Shown one piece after another: positions 41,505 through 50,770 of a stretch of 64,000 nt of DNA (positions are counted from its first letter, which is position 1; every line of letters starts with the position of its first letter). Made by a program: the position numbers and the translations under genes. The stretch is from Bacteriovoracaceae bacterium. Its GTDB lineage: Bacteria; Bdellovibrionota; Bacteriovoracia; Bacteriovoracales; Bacteriovoracaceae. The stretch spans positions 1-64,000 of the forward strand of contig JAMPXB010000016.1 of NCBI GenBank assembly GCA_023701435.1. Reading direction: 5' to 3'. Under the pieces are notes generated by a model. It was not told where the DNA came from, did not search any database, and saw only the letters and a list, made by a program, of their open reading frames with translations.

Positions 41505-43037
41505 TCATTTTCTCTTAATGTAGCCTGTAGGGGCAAAGTCATTGGCCTTCAACTGCTTTTGCTGTTCAATGAATTCACGAAGTAGATCCGCATCGGTGTG
41601 ACCGTACTTAATATAAGTGACGAGAGGATATTTATCTCCGCCCTTAGCGATAAACTCAGGAAGTGCCATGACATATTTTTGTGTTGCAACAACATCTTTT
41701 CCGTTCACTTTTAGCGACTTTAGCTTTTGTGACTTTTCATTAAGAACGGCTTCAATCCCACTGAATTGAGGAAAGCTTCCAGAGCCCGGTGTCAGCTTGG
41801 TGATGGCATACTCAATATATTTTTTAAGTTCATTGCCGGACATTTCTGTTGTCACAATTTCACCTGCAAAAGGAAGAACCATCATCACTGTTTCGATGGT
41901 GACTTTCCCTGGATAAATTGAATCTCTGATACCCCCGGAATTAGTAAGACCAATATCGGCCTTAAATTTTTCCTGGTAAGATTTAGCTATAAGATTTCCC
42001 AGATTCGTTTCGCCAGTACGTACTAAATCTCTTCTTCCGATAAATTCAACATCGGCGGTGGCCAGTTCTTTGAGAAGAGATTTATCACCTCGGTCTTTAT
42101 AAGGTTTCAGGAGGGCGTGAACTTCCTTGTCATCTTTAATTTTAACGGGAGAATCTTTTAAGTTTACCGGGATCAGTTTGTAGTCTTTCAAAGCAACTTG
42201 GCCGTCTTTAAATTCCAGGTCAACTTTACCGACATATTTGCCCCATTCAAAGGCCTGAACAATGATGGTTCCATTTTGAATGTCCGGTTTAAACAGCGGC
42301 TTCTGCGTATGACCACCAACGATCAAATCGATACCATCAACTGTACGGGCGAGAGTCACATCACCTGGAGCATCGGCACCATGTTTCCCATCCACAAAGT
42401 GACCGGTATGGGTGAGGGCAATCAGAATGTCAGTCTTAGGTCTCAGAGTGGGAACGAGGTTTTTACCTTCTTCAACGGAAGGAACAAAATAGAGGCCGGC
42501 AGAATGTTCTGGTTTAGATTTCTTAGGAGTATCTTCCGTAGTCAAACCAAAGATTGTGACTTTTAGGCCACCTAAATTTTTAGTGATGTGAGAAGGGAAG
42601 ACCCGCTCTTTTGTTTTTTCATCATAAATATTGGCCGAGATAAAAGGGAATTTGGCCCACTCTTTTTGTTGCTTTTTAATAGTGCTCAGTGGTTTATCGA
42701 ATTCATGATTTCCTATGGCCATGACATCATAACCAATGGCGGCCATTCCTTTAAAGTCAGGTTCAGCATCTAAAAGATCCGATTGCGGTACGCCAGTATT
42801 GACGTCTCCAGCATCGAGAAGCAAGACTTCACCACCTTCACTCTCAACCTGCTCACGTAATTCCTTGATAAGAGTGGCCCGAGCGGCCATGCCGTATTCG
42901 CCGTCCTTATTTGACCAGAATCGACCATGATGATCATTGGTATGCAGAATGGTTAGTTTATAGGTTTTTCCTTTGGTGTAAGTTTGAGCGCAGGAAGCGA
43001 GTAGCACCAAAGATGTGGCAAAAAACAAAGACTTCAT
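41505..43037 (-). CDS. 5'-nucleotidase / UDP-sugar hydrolase-like lipoprotein
   Basis: The signal peptide ends in a lipobox (L-L-A-S-C16). The N-terminal metallophosphatase domain has 'LTILHTNDHHGRFW', 'LLDAGDVNTG', 'AIGNHEFD' and 'LIVGGHTQKP' (two-metal site). The C-terminal substrate domain contains 'TNSGGIRDSIYPGKVTIE'. Length (510) fits UshA-type enzymes, which remove phosphate from external nucleotides. As a lipoprotein it probably sits in the outer membrane. With the adjacent endonuclease it would convert nucleic acid to nucleosides. Confidence 0.93.
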   Translation of the reverse strand: MKSLFFATSLVLLASCAQTYTKGKTYKLTILHTNDHHGRFWSNKDGEYGMAARATLIKELREQVESEGGEVLLLDAGDVNTGVPQSDLLDAEPDFKGMAAIGYDVMAIGNHEFDKPLSTIKKQQKEWAKFPFISANIYDEKTKERVFPSHITKNLGGLKVTIFGLTTEDTPKKSKPEHSAGLYFVPSVEEGKNLVPTLRPKTDILIALTHTGHFVDGKHGADAPGDVTLARTVDGIDLIVGGHTQKPLFKPDIQNGTIIVQAFEWGKYVGKVDLEFKDGQVALKDYKLIPVNLKDSPVKIKDDKEVHALLKPYKDRGDKSLLKELATADVEFIGRRDLVRTGETNLGNLIAKSYQEKFKADIGLTNSGGIRDSIYPGKVTIETVMMVLPFAGEIVTTEMSGNELKKYIEYAITKLTPGSGSFPQFSGIEAVLNEKSQKLKSLKVNGKDVVATQKYVMALPEFIAKGGDKYPLVTYIKYGHTDADLLREFIEQQKQLKANDFAPTGYIKRK

Positions 43038-43104
43038 AAATCCTCCAGAGTTAACCGATTTTTATCTAATCTGTTGGATCTGGCCAGACAGGTAAAAGGT
43101 AACA

Positions 43105-43134
43105 TTGGCCAAAGCCCTGGTCGTTTGGTATACC
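43105..43134 (+). promoter_or_regulatory. Promoter of feoAB, leaderless arrangement
   Basis: TTGGCC (43105-43110), an 18-bp spacer and TATACC (43129-43134) end 7 bp before the feoA ATG, with no ribosome binding site. No Fur box (GATAATGATAATCATTATC-like) is visible in the 104-bp gap. Confidence 0.45.
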
Positions 43135-43141
43135 GAACAGT

Positions 43142-43387
43142 ATGACACTTAATCAAGCCCCTTTGAATGCTAAGCTCATTGTTCACTCCTTTCACCATGA
43201 GGATCTGAGGGATTTTTCAGATATTGAATCTCGTTTAATGCACTTGGGATTTATTGCAGGGGAAACGGTTAAAATTACCAAAAAAGCTCCTCTTTTTAAG
43301 GAACCGCTCTTAGTTGAAGTGCGAGGAAGATTAATCGCCTTATCGGCCAAAGAAGCTGAATTAGTAGATGTTGAGGTTGCGCGATGA
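43142..43387 (+). CDS. feoA: FeoA ferrous iron transport accessory protein
   Basis: The 81-residue SH3-like cytosolic protein has the FeoA pattern 'RLMHLGFIAGETVKITKKAP' and 'VEVRGRLIALSAKEAELV'. It assists FeoB in Fe(II) uptake. The stop overlaps the feoB start by 4 bp. The start lacks a ribosome binding site and follows a -10 box directly. Confidence 0.93.
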   Translation: MTLNQAPLNAKLIVHSFHHEDLRDFSDIESRLMHLGFIAGETVKITKKAPLFKEPLLVEVRGRLIALSAKEAELVDVEVAR

Positions 43388-45234
43388 TTCCACGTATTGC
43401 CCTGGTAGGAATGCCTAATGTTGGAAAAACTGCCCTTTTTAATAAACTGACTGGAAGTTTTCAACGAGTGGCCAATTTTCCCGGAGTCACGGTTGAGAAG
43501 AAAGTGGGCTGGGTTTCGGAGAATGGTCAAAAAATACTGGAAGTCGTCGATTTGCCAGGGATCTATTCTTTGGATGCAACAACCCTTGATGAAAAAGTAA
43601 CCAAAGATTTTTTATTGAAAAAAGAGAAAGAAGCTACCGCTGATCTCTTTGTTTTAGTTCTTGATGCTACCAATTTAGATAAATCTCTTTATCTGGCCTT
43701 CCAATTGAAGCGCTTAGGTTATCCACTGGTGATCGCGCTTAATTTGATGGATGAAGCTAAAAAAAGAAACTTCTCACTTGATCTGAAAGAATTCTCACAG
43801 AAGTTGGACGCAGTCGTCATTCCTACCAGTGCCTCAACCGGTGAAGGTGCCAAGGAGTTGATTGCTGCTTTAATGATTGAGTTACAAAAGGGTGAAAAGC
43901 CTTTTCTTGAAGTTCCAGAAAACGCTCAGAAAGTTTTCAGGTCTCCTGCCTATGTGAATGGAATATTCAAAGAGATAGATCAATTATTAAAAGAAGTGAC
44001 CCTCACAAGCTTAAGACCTGATACCTTTTCAGAGAGAATTGACCGTATTGTTCTTCACCCTTTCTGGGGTGTGGTGACACTTTTTGCGACTCTTATTCTT
44101 ATTTTTCAAACCCTCTTTTCCTGGGCCGAACCCATTATGGATTTAATTGAATCTATGTTCGGTAGCCTCGGTGAGCTCGCTTCGACTTTGATTTCCAATG
44201 AACTTTTGAGAAGTCTGGTGGTTGATGGCATCATTGGTGGAGTAGGCGGGGTACTGGTTTTCTTACCGCAGATTGTTCTGCTCTTTTTCTTCATTCAGTT
44301 TCTGGAAGATCTGGGTTACCTCGGACGGGCGGCATTCCTGATGGATTCCATCATGAGAAAGTTTGGTCTGCCCGGCAAATCGGTTATTCCTCTTTTGTCC
44401 TCCCATGCCTGCGCCATTCCGGGAATCTTATCGACCCGGGTGATTGATAATTACCGTGAAAGACTTATTACCATGCTGGTTATTCCTCTTACGACTTGTT
44501 CAGCGAGACTACCGGTTTATGCCATTTTAATTGGTGCTCTTATTCCCAACATTGCTGCTTTTGGTATTCCGTGGCTGAAACTTCCAGGACTAGTGCTCTT
44601 TGGTTTATATATGGTGGGATTCGGGTCAGCCCTTGTGGTTTCTCTCGTTTTTAAAAGAACCTTGCCGCACTCTTCTCCCTCAATGTTATTGATGGAACTT
44701 CCTCCTTACCGTATGCCAAAGATGAAGAATCTTCTGATGGTCATGAAAAATAAGGCCATGATCTTTTTGAAGAAGGCCGGTGGAATCATTCTTGTCGTTA
44801 GTGTGATCATTTGGGTTCTCATGACTTTCCCTCAGCAAAATGGGGTGACTCATATTGAACAATCCTATGCGGCAGATATTGGAAGATTCTTTGAACCTGT
44901 CTTTAAGCCTTTGGGTTTTGACTGGAGAATCACCACCGCTTTAATCCCTAGTATCGGCGCCCGCGAAGTTGTGGTCAGCGCTCTTTCCATGGTGCTGTCC
45001 ATGGAAGGAACAGAAGAAGAGATGGCCCTCGCCCTGGTTCAAAATTTTGGATTGGGAACTCTGGTGGCACTACTGGTGTGGTTTGTGTTCGCTCCTCAAT
45101 GCATTTCCACTTTTGCTGTCATGAAGCGGGAAACTAATTCCTGGAAGTGGCCAGTTGTAATGGTGGCATACACTTTGGCATTGGCCTACTTTTTTGCCTT
45201 CCTGGCCCGTCAGCTTTTTAACCTTTGGTATTAA
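43384..45234 (+). CDS. feoB: FeoB ferrous iron transporter
   Basis: This 616-residue protein has an N-terminal G domain with G1 'GMPNVGKTALFNKLTG' (residues 8-23), G3 'DLPGIYSLDA' and G4 'ALNLMDEAKK'. A membrane domain follows, with the two Gate regions 'LLSSHACAIPGILSTRVI' and 'IPSIGAREVVVSALSM'. It imports Fe(II) across the inner membrane. It is shorter than E. coli FeoB (773) mainly in the C-terminal part, and no FeoC follows. The last 17 bp overlap the convergent hotdog gene. Confidence 0.96.
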   Translation: MIPRIALVGMPNVGKTALFNKLTGSFQRVANFPGVTVEKKVGWVSENGQKILEVVDLPGIYSLDATTLDEKVTKDFLLKKEKEATADLFVLVLDATNLDKSLYLAFQLKRLGYPLVIALNLMDEAKKRNFSLDLKEFSQKLDAVVIPTSASTGEGAKELIAALMIELQKGEKPFLEVPENAQKVFRSPAYVNGIFKEIDQLLKEVTLTSLRPDTFSERIDRIVLHPFWGVVTLFATLILIFQTLFSWAEPIMDLIESMFGSLGELASTLISNELLRSLVVDGIIGGVGGVLVFLPQIVLLFFFIQFLEDLGYLGRAAFLMDSIMRKFGLPGKSVIPLLSSHACAIPGILSTRVIDNYRERLITMLVIPLTTCSARLPVYAILIGALIPNIAAFGIPWLKLPGLVLFGLYMVGFGSALVVSLVFKRTLPHSSPSMLLMELPPYRMPKMKNLLMVMKNKAMIFLKKAGGIILVVSVIIWVLMTFPQQNGVTHIEQSYAADIGRFFEPVFKPLGFDWRITTALIPSIGAREVVVSALSMVLSMEGTEEEMALALVQNFGLGTLVALLVWFVFAPQCISTFAVMKRETNSWKWPVVMVAYTLALAYFFAFLARQLFNLWY

Positions 45235-45730
45235 CCTGTTCCCAGTTTTTTAGCTGCCAGACCGTCGTCACTTCCGCCACCTCTTTGCCGTTAAGGTCAC
45301 GGATGGTGGTCACAAGTTTCTGAGAATATTTTCCTTCGGCTTCCAGACCGGCCCTTAATTTTTCCACATCGATCTGATGAGGAGAGCAAAAGCCTTCGAG
45401 GTCAACTCTTCCCTGGTAAGAATATTTCACATTCAATTCGGACATGATGAGACGGTACTTACTGATACCAAAAGAAGTTAAGAGGGAGAGTCCGGCACAG
45501 TATTCACCGACAGTGGCCATGGCGCAGGCATGGACTCCGCCCAGATGATTGTGATTCAGCTTGCGATTAGGAAGGGCAATGATGACGGCATCCGGGCTCA
45601 AGGTTTTTATTTTAAATCCATGAGGAGCATTGAAAGGGATACCAAGGGTCAGCACCTTATCGAGCGCCATCAGATTAAGTTTATTGGGGTTTGCGAGTAA
45701 CTTATCAATGATTTTATAAACAGCTTTCAT
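45218..45730 (-). CDS. DUF4442-type hotdog-fold (thioesterase-like) protein
   Basis: The 170-residue single-domain protein has the hotdog pattern 'FNAPHGFKIKTLSPDAVIIA', 'NHNHLGGVHACAMATVGEY' and 'VKYSYQGRVDLEGF'. The central His-Asn and H-A-C segment resembles the acyl-CoA thioesterase-like DUF4442 family. The substrate is unknown. It lies 2 bp after the nitronate-monooxygenase-like gene, so the two are probably co-transcribed. Confidence 0.8.
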   Translation of the reverse strand: MKAVYKIIDKLLANPNKLNLMALDKVLTLGIPFNAPHGFKIKTLSPDAVIIALPNRKLNHNHLGGVHACAMATVGEYCAGLSLLTSFGISKYRLIMSELNVKYSYQGRVDLEGFCSPHQIDVEKLRAGLEAEGKYSQKLVTTIRDLNGKEVAEVTTVWQLKNWEQVNTKG

Positions 45731-45732
45731 AT

Positions 45733-46716
45733 TTAACCTATGACCTTGTTTAAGTTTACTTTGGCATCCTCAAACTCATTTTTAAAACGGGTGACAATTT
45801 CCTGAATCGGTTCAACCTTCTTGGTGAATTCAATGGAAGTACCGGCACACCAGACTGTTTTATAAGTGGCGGCGAAAGCGGCCTTCTCAATCATCTTCAT
45901 GCCTTTATAGTAGGTCACCATCTTGGCATACTTTTTTAACTGTTTGTTCTTATTTAAGAATGACTCAAGAACATTCTGATCAGTTCCAATTTTTTGTAGA
46001 TAGGGTGTATTGATTACTGTGCAGCGGCTGCCGGAGAGCTTAGTCGTAACGACAATATCTTCAGCATCGTAATCAATGCAGGCCTGTTTATATTCAGGAG
46101 TCACATCTGACTCTGAGCAAGCAATGAAGGGAGAACCGATGGAGAGTCCGTCGGCGCCAAAGGCGAGCATCGACAGAATTCCAGCTCCAGTTCCTACACC
46201 ACCGGCGGAGATGACCGGTATCTTGCATTTGCTTTTGAGGGTGGGTACTAGAACACTGGCAGGAATGTTTCCTAAGTGACCGCCGGCCCCGGAGTTAACG
46301 GCGATGAGACCATTGGCCCCCAGGTCTTCAACTTTCTTGGCGTAATTTTCTTCAATGACGTCACAGAAAACTTTTATCCCTAACTTGTGCGATTCACGAA
46401 TGACTTCTTCCGGACTGCCTAGTGAGGTAATGAAAAAATTCACTCCCAGATCTAGGCACTTATATAGCTGCTTCTTAGCATGGATGTTTGATTTATTAAC
46501 AATCAGGTTGATGCCAAAAGGCTTATTGGTCTGGGCCTTAATTTCCTTAATACCTGCCTCCAAGTCTTCCAGCGTTCTGAAATTCAGAGCAGGGATGCAA
46601 CCAGCGATACCGTTTTCGGCCGCTGCTACGATCATTTTGGTATTAGTGACCAGAAACATGGGGGCCATGATGATGGGAAGTTCGATTCCCAGCATTTCAG
46701 TAAGTGCTGTTTTCAT
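45733..46716 (-). CDS. Nitronate monooxygenase-like FMN enzyme
   Basis: The start at 46716 (MKTALTEMLGIELP) has AGGAGTT 5 bp upstream. The track start at 46779 adds 21 residues without support. The 327-residue TIM barrel shows 'PIIMAPMFLVTNTKMIVAAAENGIAG' in outline (core 'IMAPMFLVTN'), 'AVNSGAGGHLGNI' and the FMN-phosphate loop 'SAGGVGTGAGILSMLAFGAD'. Members oxidise nitronates or related compounds or act as enoyl reductases such as FabK. A lipid-related role is possible next to a hotdog protein. Confidence 0.88.
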   Translation of the reverse strand: MKTALTEMLGIELPIIMAPMFLVTNTKMIVAAAENGIAGCIPALNFRTLEDLEAGIKEIKAQTNKPFGINLIVNKSNIHAKKQLYKCLDLGVNFFITSLGSPEEVIRESHKLGIKVFCDVIEENYAKKVEDLGANGLIAVNSGAGGHLGNIPASVLVPTLKSKCKIPVISAGGVGTGAGILSMLAFGADGLSIGSPFIACSESDVTPEYKQACIDYDAEDIVVTTKLSGSRCTVINTPYLQKIGTDQNVLESFLNKNKQLKKYAKMVTYYKGMKMIEKAAFAATYKTVWCAGTSIEFTKKVEPIQEIVTRFKNEFEDAKVNLNKVIG

Positions 46717-46838
46717 ATAACTCCTAACTTTGCGCAAGGTGTCTTTGTAAGGCAAAGTCACGGAACTTTTCCTTTCCAAACATCTTTAAACTATGGGTTA
46801 ATTATAACAGTCATTTTTATTAGCAAGGATGGAAAAAA

Positions 46839-48020
46839 ATGAAAAAAGCCCTTGGATTACTCGCCCTGACGTTCTCTGCGGCCACGATGGCAGCACCTTC
46901 TCAGTGGCTTACAGTCGATAATGAGGTTCTCTCAAAGATCAGACCAAAGTTAAACAAATCAGTCCAGATTGGTTTTTCGTCTCAAGGCGCATCAGTAGTA
47001 AACCTAACTGCTGCAGAAATTGAGCAGCTATCGCATGTGATCCATGAAGATCTTCACCGCTGCGGTGGATTTGTTCAGCATGATTCTGAAGAAGAAGCTG
47101 TTAATGCTCTTACTTCTCAGGGTGAAATGTATTTTGCAAAAAGAGCGATCTTTGCTGACTACACGATTGATCAGGGGCAACTCGTCCGACCGATGGTCAG
47201 TCAGGTTCAGGAGAAATCAATCCGTGACATGATCATCAAACTTTCTACATTTAAAACTCGCTACTATAAGTCACAAACAGGTGTTGAATCATCTCAGTTC
47301 ATCCGTGATACCTGGGCAGCTCTGGCCAAGAATCGCAATGATGTAAAAGTTGAATTGTATCAGCATAAAAACTGGCCTCAGCCCTCGATCATTATGACCA
47401 TCGTTGGTTCTGAAAGACCAGACGAGATCGTGATTGTTGGCGGACACGCAGATTCAATTGCGGGATTCTTCGGCGGCGGCGGTTCAGCGCCTGGAGCCGA
47501 TGATAATGCTTCCGGTATTTCTACCATTACTGAAGCCATTAAAGTGATGATGGCCAATAACTATAAGCCAAAACGTACAGTTCAATTCATTGGTTATGCT
47601 GCTGAAGAAGTTGGCCTTTTAGGTTCAAAAGATATTGCTTCTGCTTACAAGCAGGGTGGTAAGCAGGTAGTGGGAGTTATGCAGCTTGATATGACTCTTT
47701 TCAAGGGAACAGTCGATAAAGACATCGTTCTTATGGCCGACTATACTAATGCTGCTCAAAATGAATTTCTCGGACGTATTGTTGATGAATACGTGAAAGT
47801 TCCTTGGGGCTATTCTCGTTGCGGTTATGGTTGTTCAGACCACGCTTCATGGACTGCTAATGGCTTCCCGGCTTCTATGCCATTTGAGTCGGCCATGAAT
47901 GACGGTAATAAAAATATTCATACTGTAAGAGATACATTAGAATCATCTGGAGGCGATGCTAAGCACGCCGCTAAATTTGCCAAGTTAGCTACTGCCTTCG
48001 TAGTAGAACTTGCTAAATAA
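46839..48020 (+). CDS. Exported M28-family leucyl-type aminopeptidase
   Basis: This 393-residue protein has a signal peptide (LGLLALTFSAATMAAP) and a full set of M28 two-zinc ligands: H in 'VIVGGHADSI', D in 'PGADDNASG', catalytic E-E in 'GYAAEEVGLLG', D in 'QLDMT' and H in 'NIHTVRDT'. It most resembles Vibrio/Aeromonas secreted leucyl aminopeptidases. Two cysteines ('SRCGYGC') match the disulfide near the active site of that group. It removes N-terminal residues from peptides outside the cytoplasm. AAGGATGG precedes the start. Confidence 0.95.
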   Translation: MKKALGLLALTFSAATMAAPSQWLTVDNEVLSKIRPKLNKSVQIGFSSQGASVVNLTAAEIEQLSHVIHEDLHRCGGFVQHDSEEEAVNALTSQGEMYFAKRAIFADYTIDQGQLVRPMVSQVQEKSIRDMIIKLSTFKTRYYKSQTGVESSQFIRDTWAALAKNRNDVKVELYQHKNWPQPSIIMTIVGSERPDEIVIVGGHADSIAGFFGGGGSAPGADDNASGISTITEAIKVMMANNYKPKRTVQFIGYAAEEVGLLGSKDIASAYKQGGKQVVGVMQLDMTLFKGTVDKDIVLMADYTNAAQNEFLGRIVDEYVKVPWGYSRCGYGCSDHASWTANGFPASMPFESAMNDGNKNIHTVRDTLESSGGDAKHAAKFAKLATAFVVELAK

Positions 48021-48037
48021 CAGGAAATGATCAGACT

Positions 48038-50770
48038 TTGAGTAATGAATTAAAGTCCTTATATGAGGACATCCGCAACAACCTAGAAATATCCCGTAAA
48101 GCCCTTATAACGACCAGTATTCTGGGAGACGAAGAGTCTCCCAGTTTGCGGCCCGTTGAGGACTCAAAAACCATTTTAGACACTCTTGAATCCATTGCCG
48201 TGGATACCAGGAAGTTGATCGATGCCTATCCCTCTTTAGAGTCCCTTTTTGAAAAAGCTTTTGGGCGGGTAAGAGAAGTCTTCGACCGTGAAGCGATTGT
48301 TGAAACTTGTTTGCTGGAGGATTTCCTCTTTCCAGTAACCAGCACTTATCCCATTATTGTTGATGGTCAGTTCAGTAAAGAGCTTACCGAGTCTTATAAA
48401 GACACCTATCGGGCTTGGACTGAAGAGAAGAGTGCTAAGCACACGGCCACTCAGGATATTCTGAAGCTTAATTTTGACATTAAGTTGAATGAGAAAGATT
48501 TATCCTGTCAGTGTGTTCAATGTATGGGCGATTACCGTACCCAGGTACGTGAAGCTGTATTTGCCACACAAACAGCTCTCATCGATAAGACCGAAGAGAA
48601 GCTTCATGATTGGGTTCTGGTAAAAAGAATCTCTGATATTTCTAATGCCATTTTTGATCTCAAAAAAAATCTGGATAAGAACTTTCATCAGATGCGCAAC
48701 AAGCTTAAGCGCTCATCAGTTAACAAACTGGAAAATGAAGTTAAGTACCATTTTCGTAGCAAGTTTGGAGCTAAGTCTGATCTCGGAAAAGTTTATAAAG
48801 AGAAGCTGACAGTATTTTTTAATACCTTGCTGGTAGAGCAGGGACTAAAGCCGGAACTTGTTTCGGCCGAAGAGTATGAGCGCTTTTATTTGCAGCTTGA
48901 GACCAACATCTGGAAAGGCGAAGTTTTTCTAAGAAAGGAATTCGAGCGTTTCACCCAGGCCATCCTGGCGCTAAAGCGTAAAGACGTATCATCTACCATT
49001 TTAAGAGAATATCTGGGACAATTTTGGTTACATACCGATGCCCGCAGATTAAATCGAAAAATTATTTATCACATGGGCCCGACCAATTCTGGTAAGACCT
49101 ATCATGCCATTGAGGCCCTGTGTGCCGCCAAGAACGGCTGTTACCTGGCCCCACTTCGATTACTTGCCTCGGAGCTCTACGATACGATGAACAGTAAAGG
49201 GGTTAAGACCACTTTGCTGACCGGTGAAGAAGTCATCGAGATCCCGGATTCGACACACTTCTCATCCACCATTGAAATGGCCAAGCTGCAAACCCGCTTT
49301 GAGTGTTGTGTGATTGATGAGATTCAAATGCTGACCGATCCTCAGCGTGGTTGGGCGTGGACCCGAGCTTTAGTGAATATTCAAGCTGATGAAATTCATC
49401 TTTGTGGTGATCACTCGGTTTTAGAATTGGTTAAAAAAATTCTGGCCCTTTGTGGTGATACCTTAGAAGTGAAAGAATATACCCGAATGACAGAACTCAA
49501 TGTTCTGGATCATCAAATACCTCTGACTCAACTTCAGAAGAATGATGCCTTGATTGTTTTCTCCCGAAGAAATGCTCTTCGTTATAAAGCAGATCTCGAG
49601 GAACTTGATTTCAAGGTCTCGATTGTTTATGGACGTCTTTCCCCGGAAGTACGTCGTGAGCAGGCCCGCAAATTCGACGAAGGTGAAACTGATATCATGG
49701 TATCAACTGATGCCATTGCTATGGGAATGAACCTTCCGGTTAAGAGAATTGTTTTCTCGGCCCTTTCTAAATTTATCAACGACAGGGAAAACCCTCTCAC
49801 ATATTCAGAGATCAAGCAGATTGCCGGTCGAGCAGGGCGTTTTAAGCGTTTCCCTGTAGGTCAGGTGACAACTCTTAATAAAGTTGAAGACGGTCTTAAA
49901 ACCTTGCGAAGTGCCCTGGCCCATCATCTGGGTCAGAGTGACAAGGCCATGGTTGGTCCGGATCTGGATATTTTCAGTTCAGTGAACAACGCCTTGTTGT
50001 CCAATTCGCTGCCAACACTTCAACTTTCAGAATTCTTACGTCTCTTCAATACCATGACTTTCCAGAAACCATTCTATTGCGTGGATATGAAGGAAATGAT
50101 CGAGCTGGCAGAAATGGTGGAAGCGGCCGATGAAGACAGAACCCTGACTAATGCGGAGATCTTTGGCTTTGCCTGTGCTCCGGTAAACCTGGGTCTCATC
50201 GAGCACGTTCAGTATTATCTCTGGATTCTTAACCACTATGTGGATAACCAGAATATTTACAATGAGCCGATAGATGAAACCTCGGACAATATTGATTATC
50301 TGGAAACATCCATTAAGTGTGTTGAGCTTTATCAGTGGTTGTCCCGTCACTTCAATCAGAAAAATTTTGATTTTGACCAAAAGCAGCTGCTTGAGAATAA
50401 AACCAAGGCCATTGAACGCTTAAATGAGCTTCTTTCCGATAAAATTGGTAAAACCTGTTCAAGTTGTGGCTGTAAAATGCCGGCCAATGCCCGTTTTAAT
50501 ATCTGTGATGAATGTTTTTCAAAACGACGTTTCAGTCGTCGCCCGCCTCGTTCAGCTGAGGGATCATCTGAAAGAGGGGGAGACCGTAAGCGGGAGCATC
50601 GTGGTAAAAGGGATAATAGAGAGGATAAGCCGAAAACGGAACGTTCTCAAGCTTCTCACTCTGGAAAACCTGCTGAGCATGGTGTAAAAAGACCAAGACC
50701 TGCCGGTAAAAAAACCGGTGGTGGAGGTAAGAGTAGTGATGCCGCCAAAGCATTCAGAAAATTCCGATAA
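48038..50770 (+). CDS. Suv3-like ATP-dependent RNA helicase with zinc-finger and basic tail
   Basis: The start is TTG 48038, since no in-frame ATG lies near; AGGAA is 12 bp upstream. The 910-residue protein has a helical N-terminal third and a helicase core with Walker A 'MGPTNSGKT' (about 346-354), 'DEIQM' (about 427), 'STDAIAMGMNLPVKRI' and 'QIAGRAGRF'. This arrangement is typical of Suv3, the mitochondrial degradosome helicase. A C-terminal C-x-x-C-x-C...C-x-x-C finger (about 807-832) is followed by an Arg/Lys/Gly-rich tail. The finger and tail are likely RNA-binding additions. Confidence 0.92.
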   Translation: MSNELKSLYEDIRNNLEISRKALITTSILGDEESPSLRPVEDSKTILDTLESIAVDTRKLIDAYPSLESLFEKAFGRVREVFDREAIVETCLLEDFLFPVTSTYPIIVDGQFSKELTESYKDTYRAWTEEKSAKHTATQDILKLNFDIKLNEKDLSCQCVQCMGDYRTQVREAVFATQTALIDKTEEKLHDWVLVKRISDISNAIFDLKKNLDKNFHQMRNKLKRSSVNKLENEVKYHFRSKFGAKSDLGKVYKEKLTVFFNTLLVEQGLKPELVSAEEYERFYLQLETNIWKGEVFLRKEFERFTQAILALKRKDVSSTILREYLGQFWLHTDARRLNRKIIYHMGPTNSGKTYHAIEALCAAKNGCYLAPLRLLASELYDTMNSKGVKTTLLTGEEVIEIPDSTHFSSTIEMAKLQTRFECCVIDEIQMLTDPQRGWAWTRALVNIQADEIHLCGDHSVLELVKKILALCGDTLEVKEYTRMTELNVLDHQIPLTQLQKNDALIVFSRRNALRYKADLEELDFKVSIVYGRLSPEVRREQARKFDEGETDIMVSTDAIAMGMNLPVKRIVFSALSKFINDRENPLTYSEIKQIAGRAGRFKRFPVGQVTTLNKVEDGLKTLRSALAHHLGQSDKAMVGPDLDIFSSVNNALLSNSLPTLQLSEFLRLFNTMTFQKPFYCVDMKEMIELAEMVEAADEDRTLTNAEIFGFACAPVNLGLIEHVQYYLWILNHYVDNQNIYNEPIDETSDNIDYLETSIKCVELYQWLSRHFNQKNFDFDQKQLLENKTKAIERLNELLSDKIGKTCSSCGCKMPANARFNICDECFSKRRFSRRPPRSAEGSSERGGDRKREHRGKRDNREDKPKTERSQASHSGKPAEHGVKRPRPAGKKTGGGGKSSDAAKAFRKFR

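Noticed and set aside
43038-43141. Fur box before feoAB
   Set aside because: No GATAATGATAATCATTATC-like palindrome is present in the 104-bp gap.
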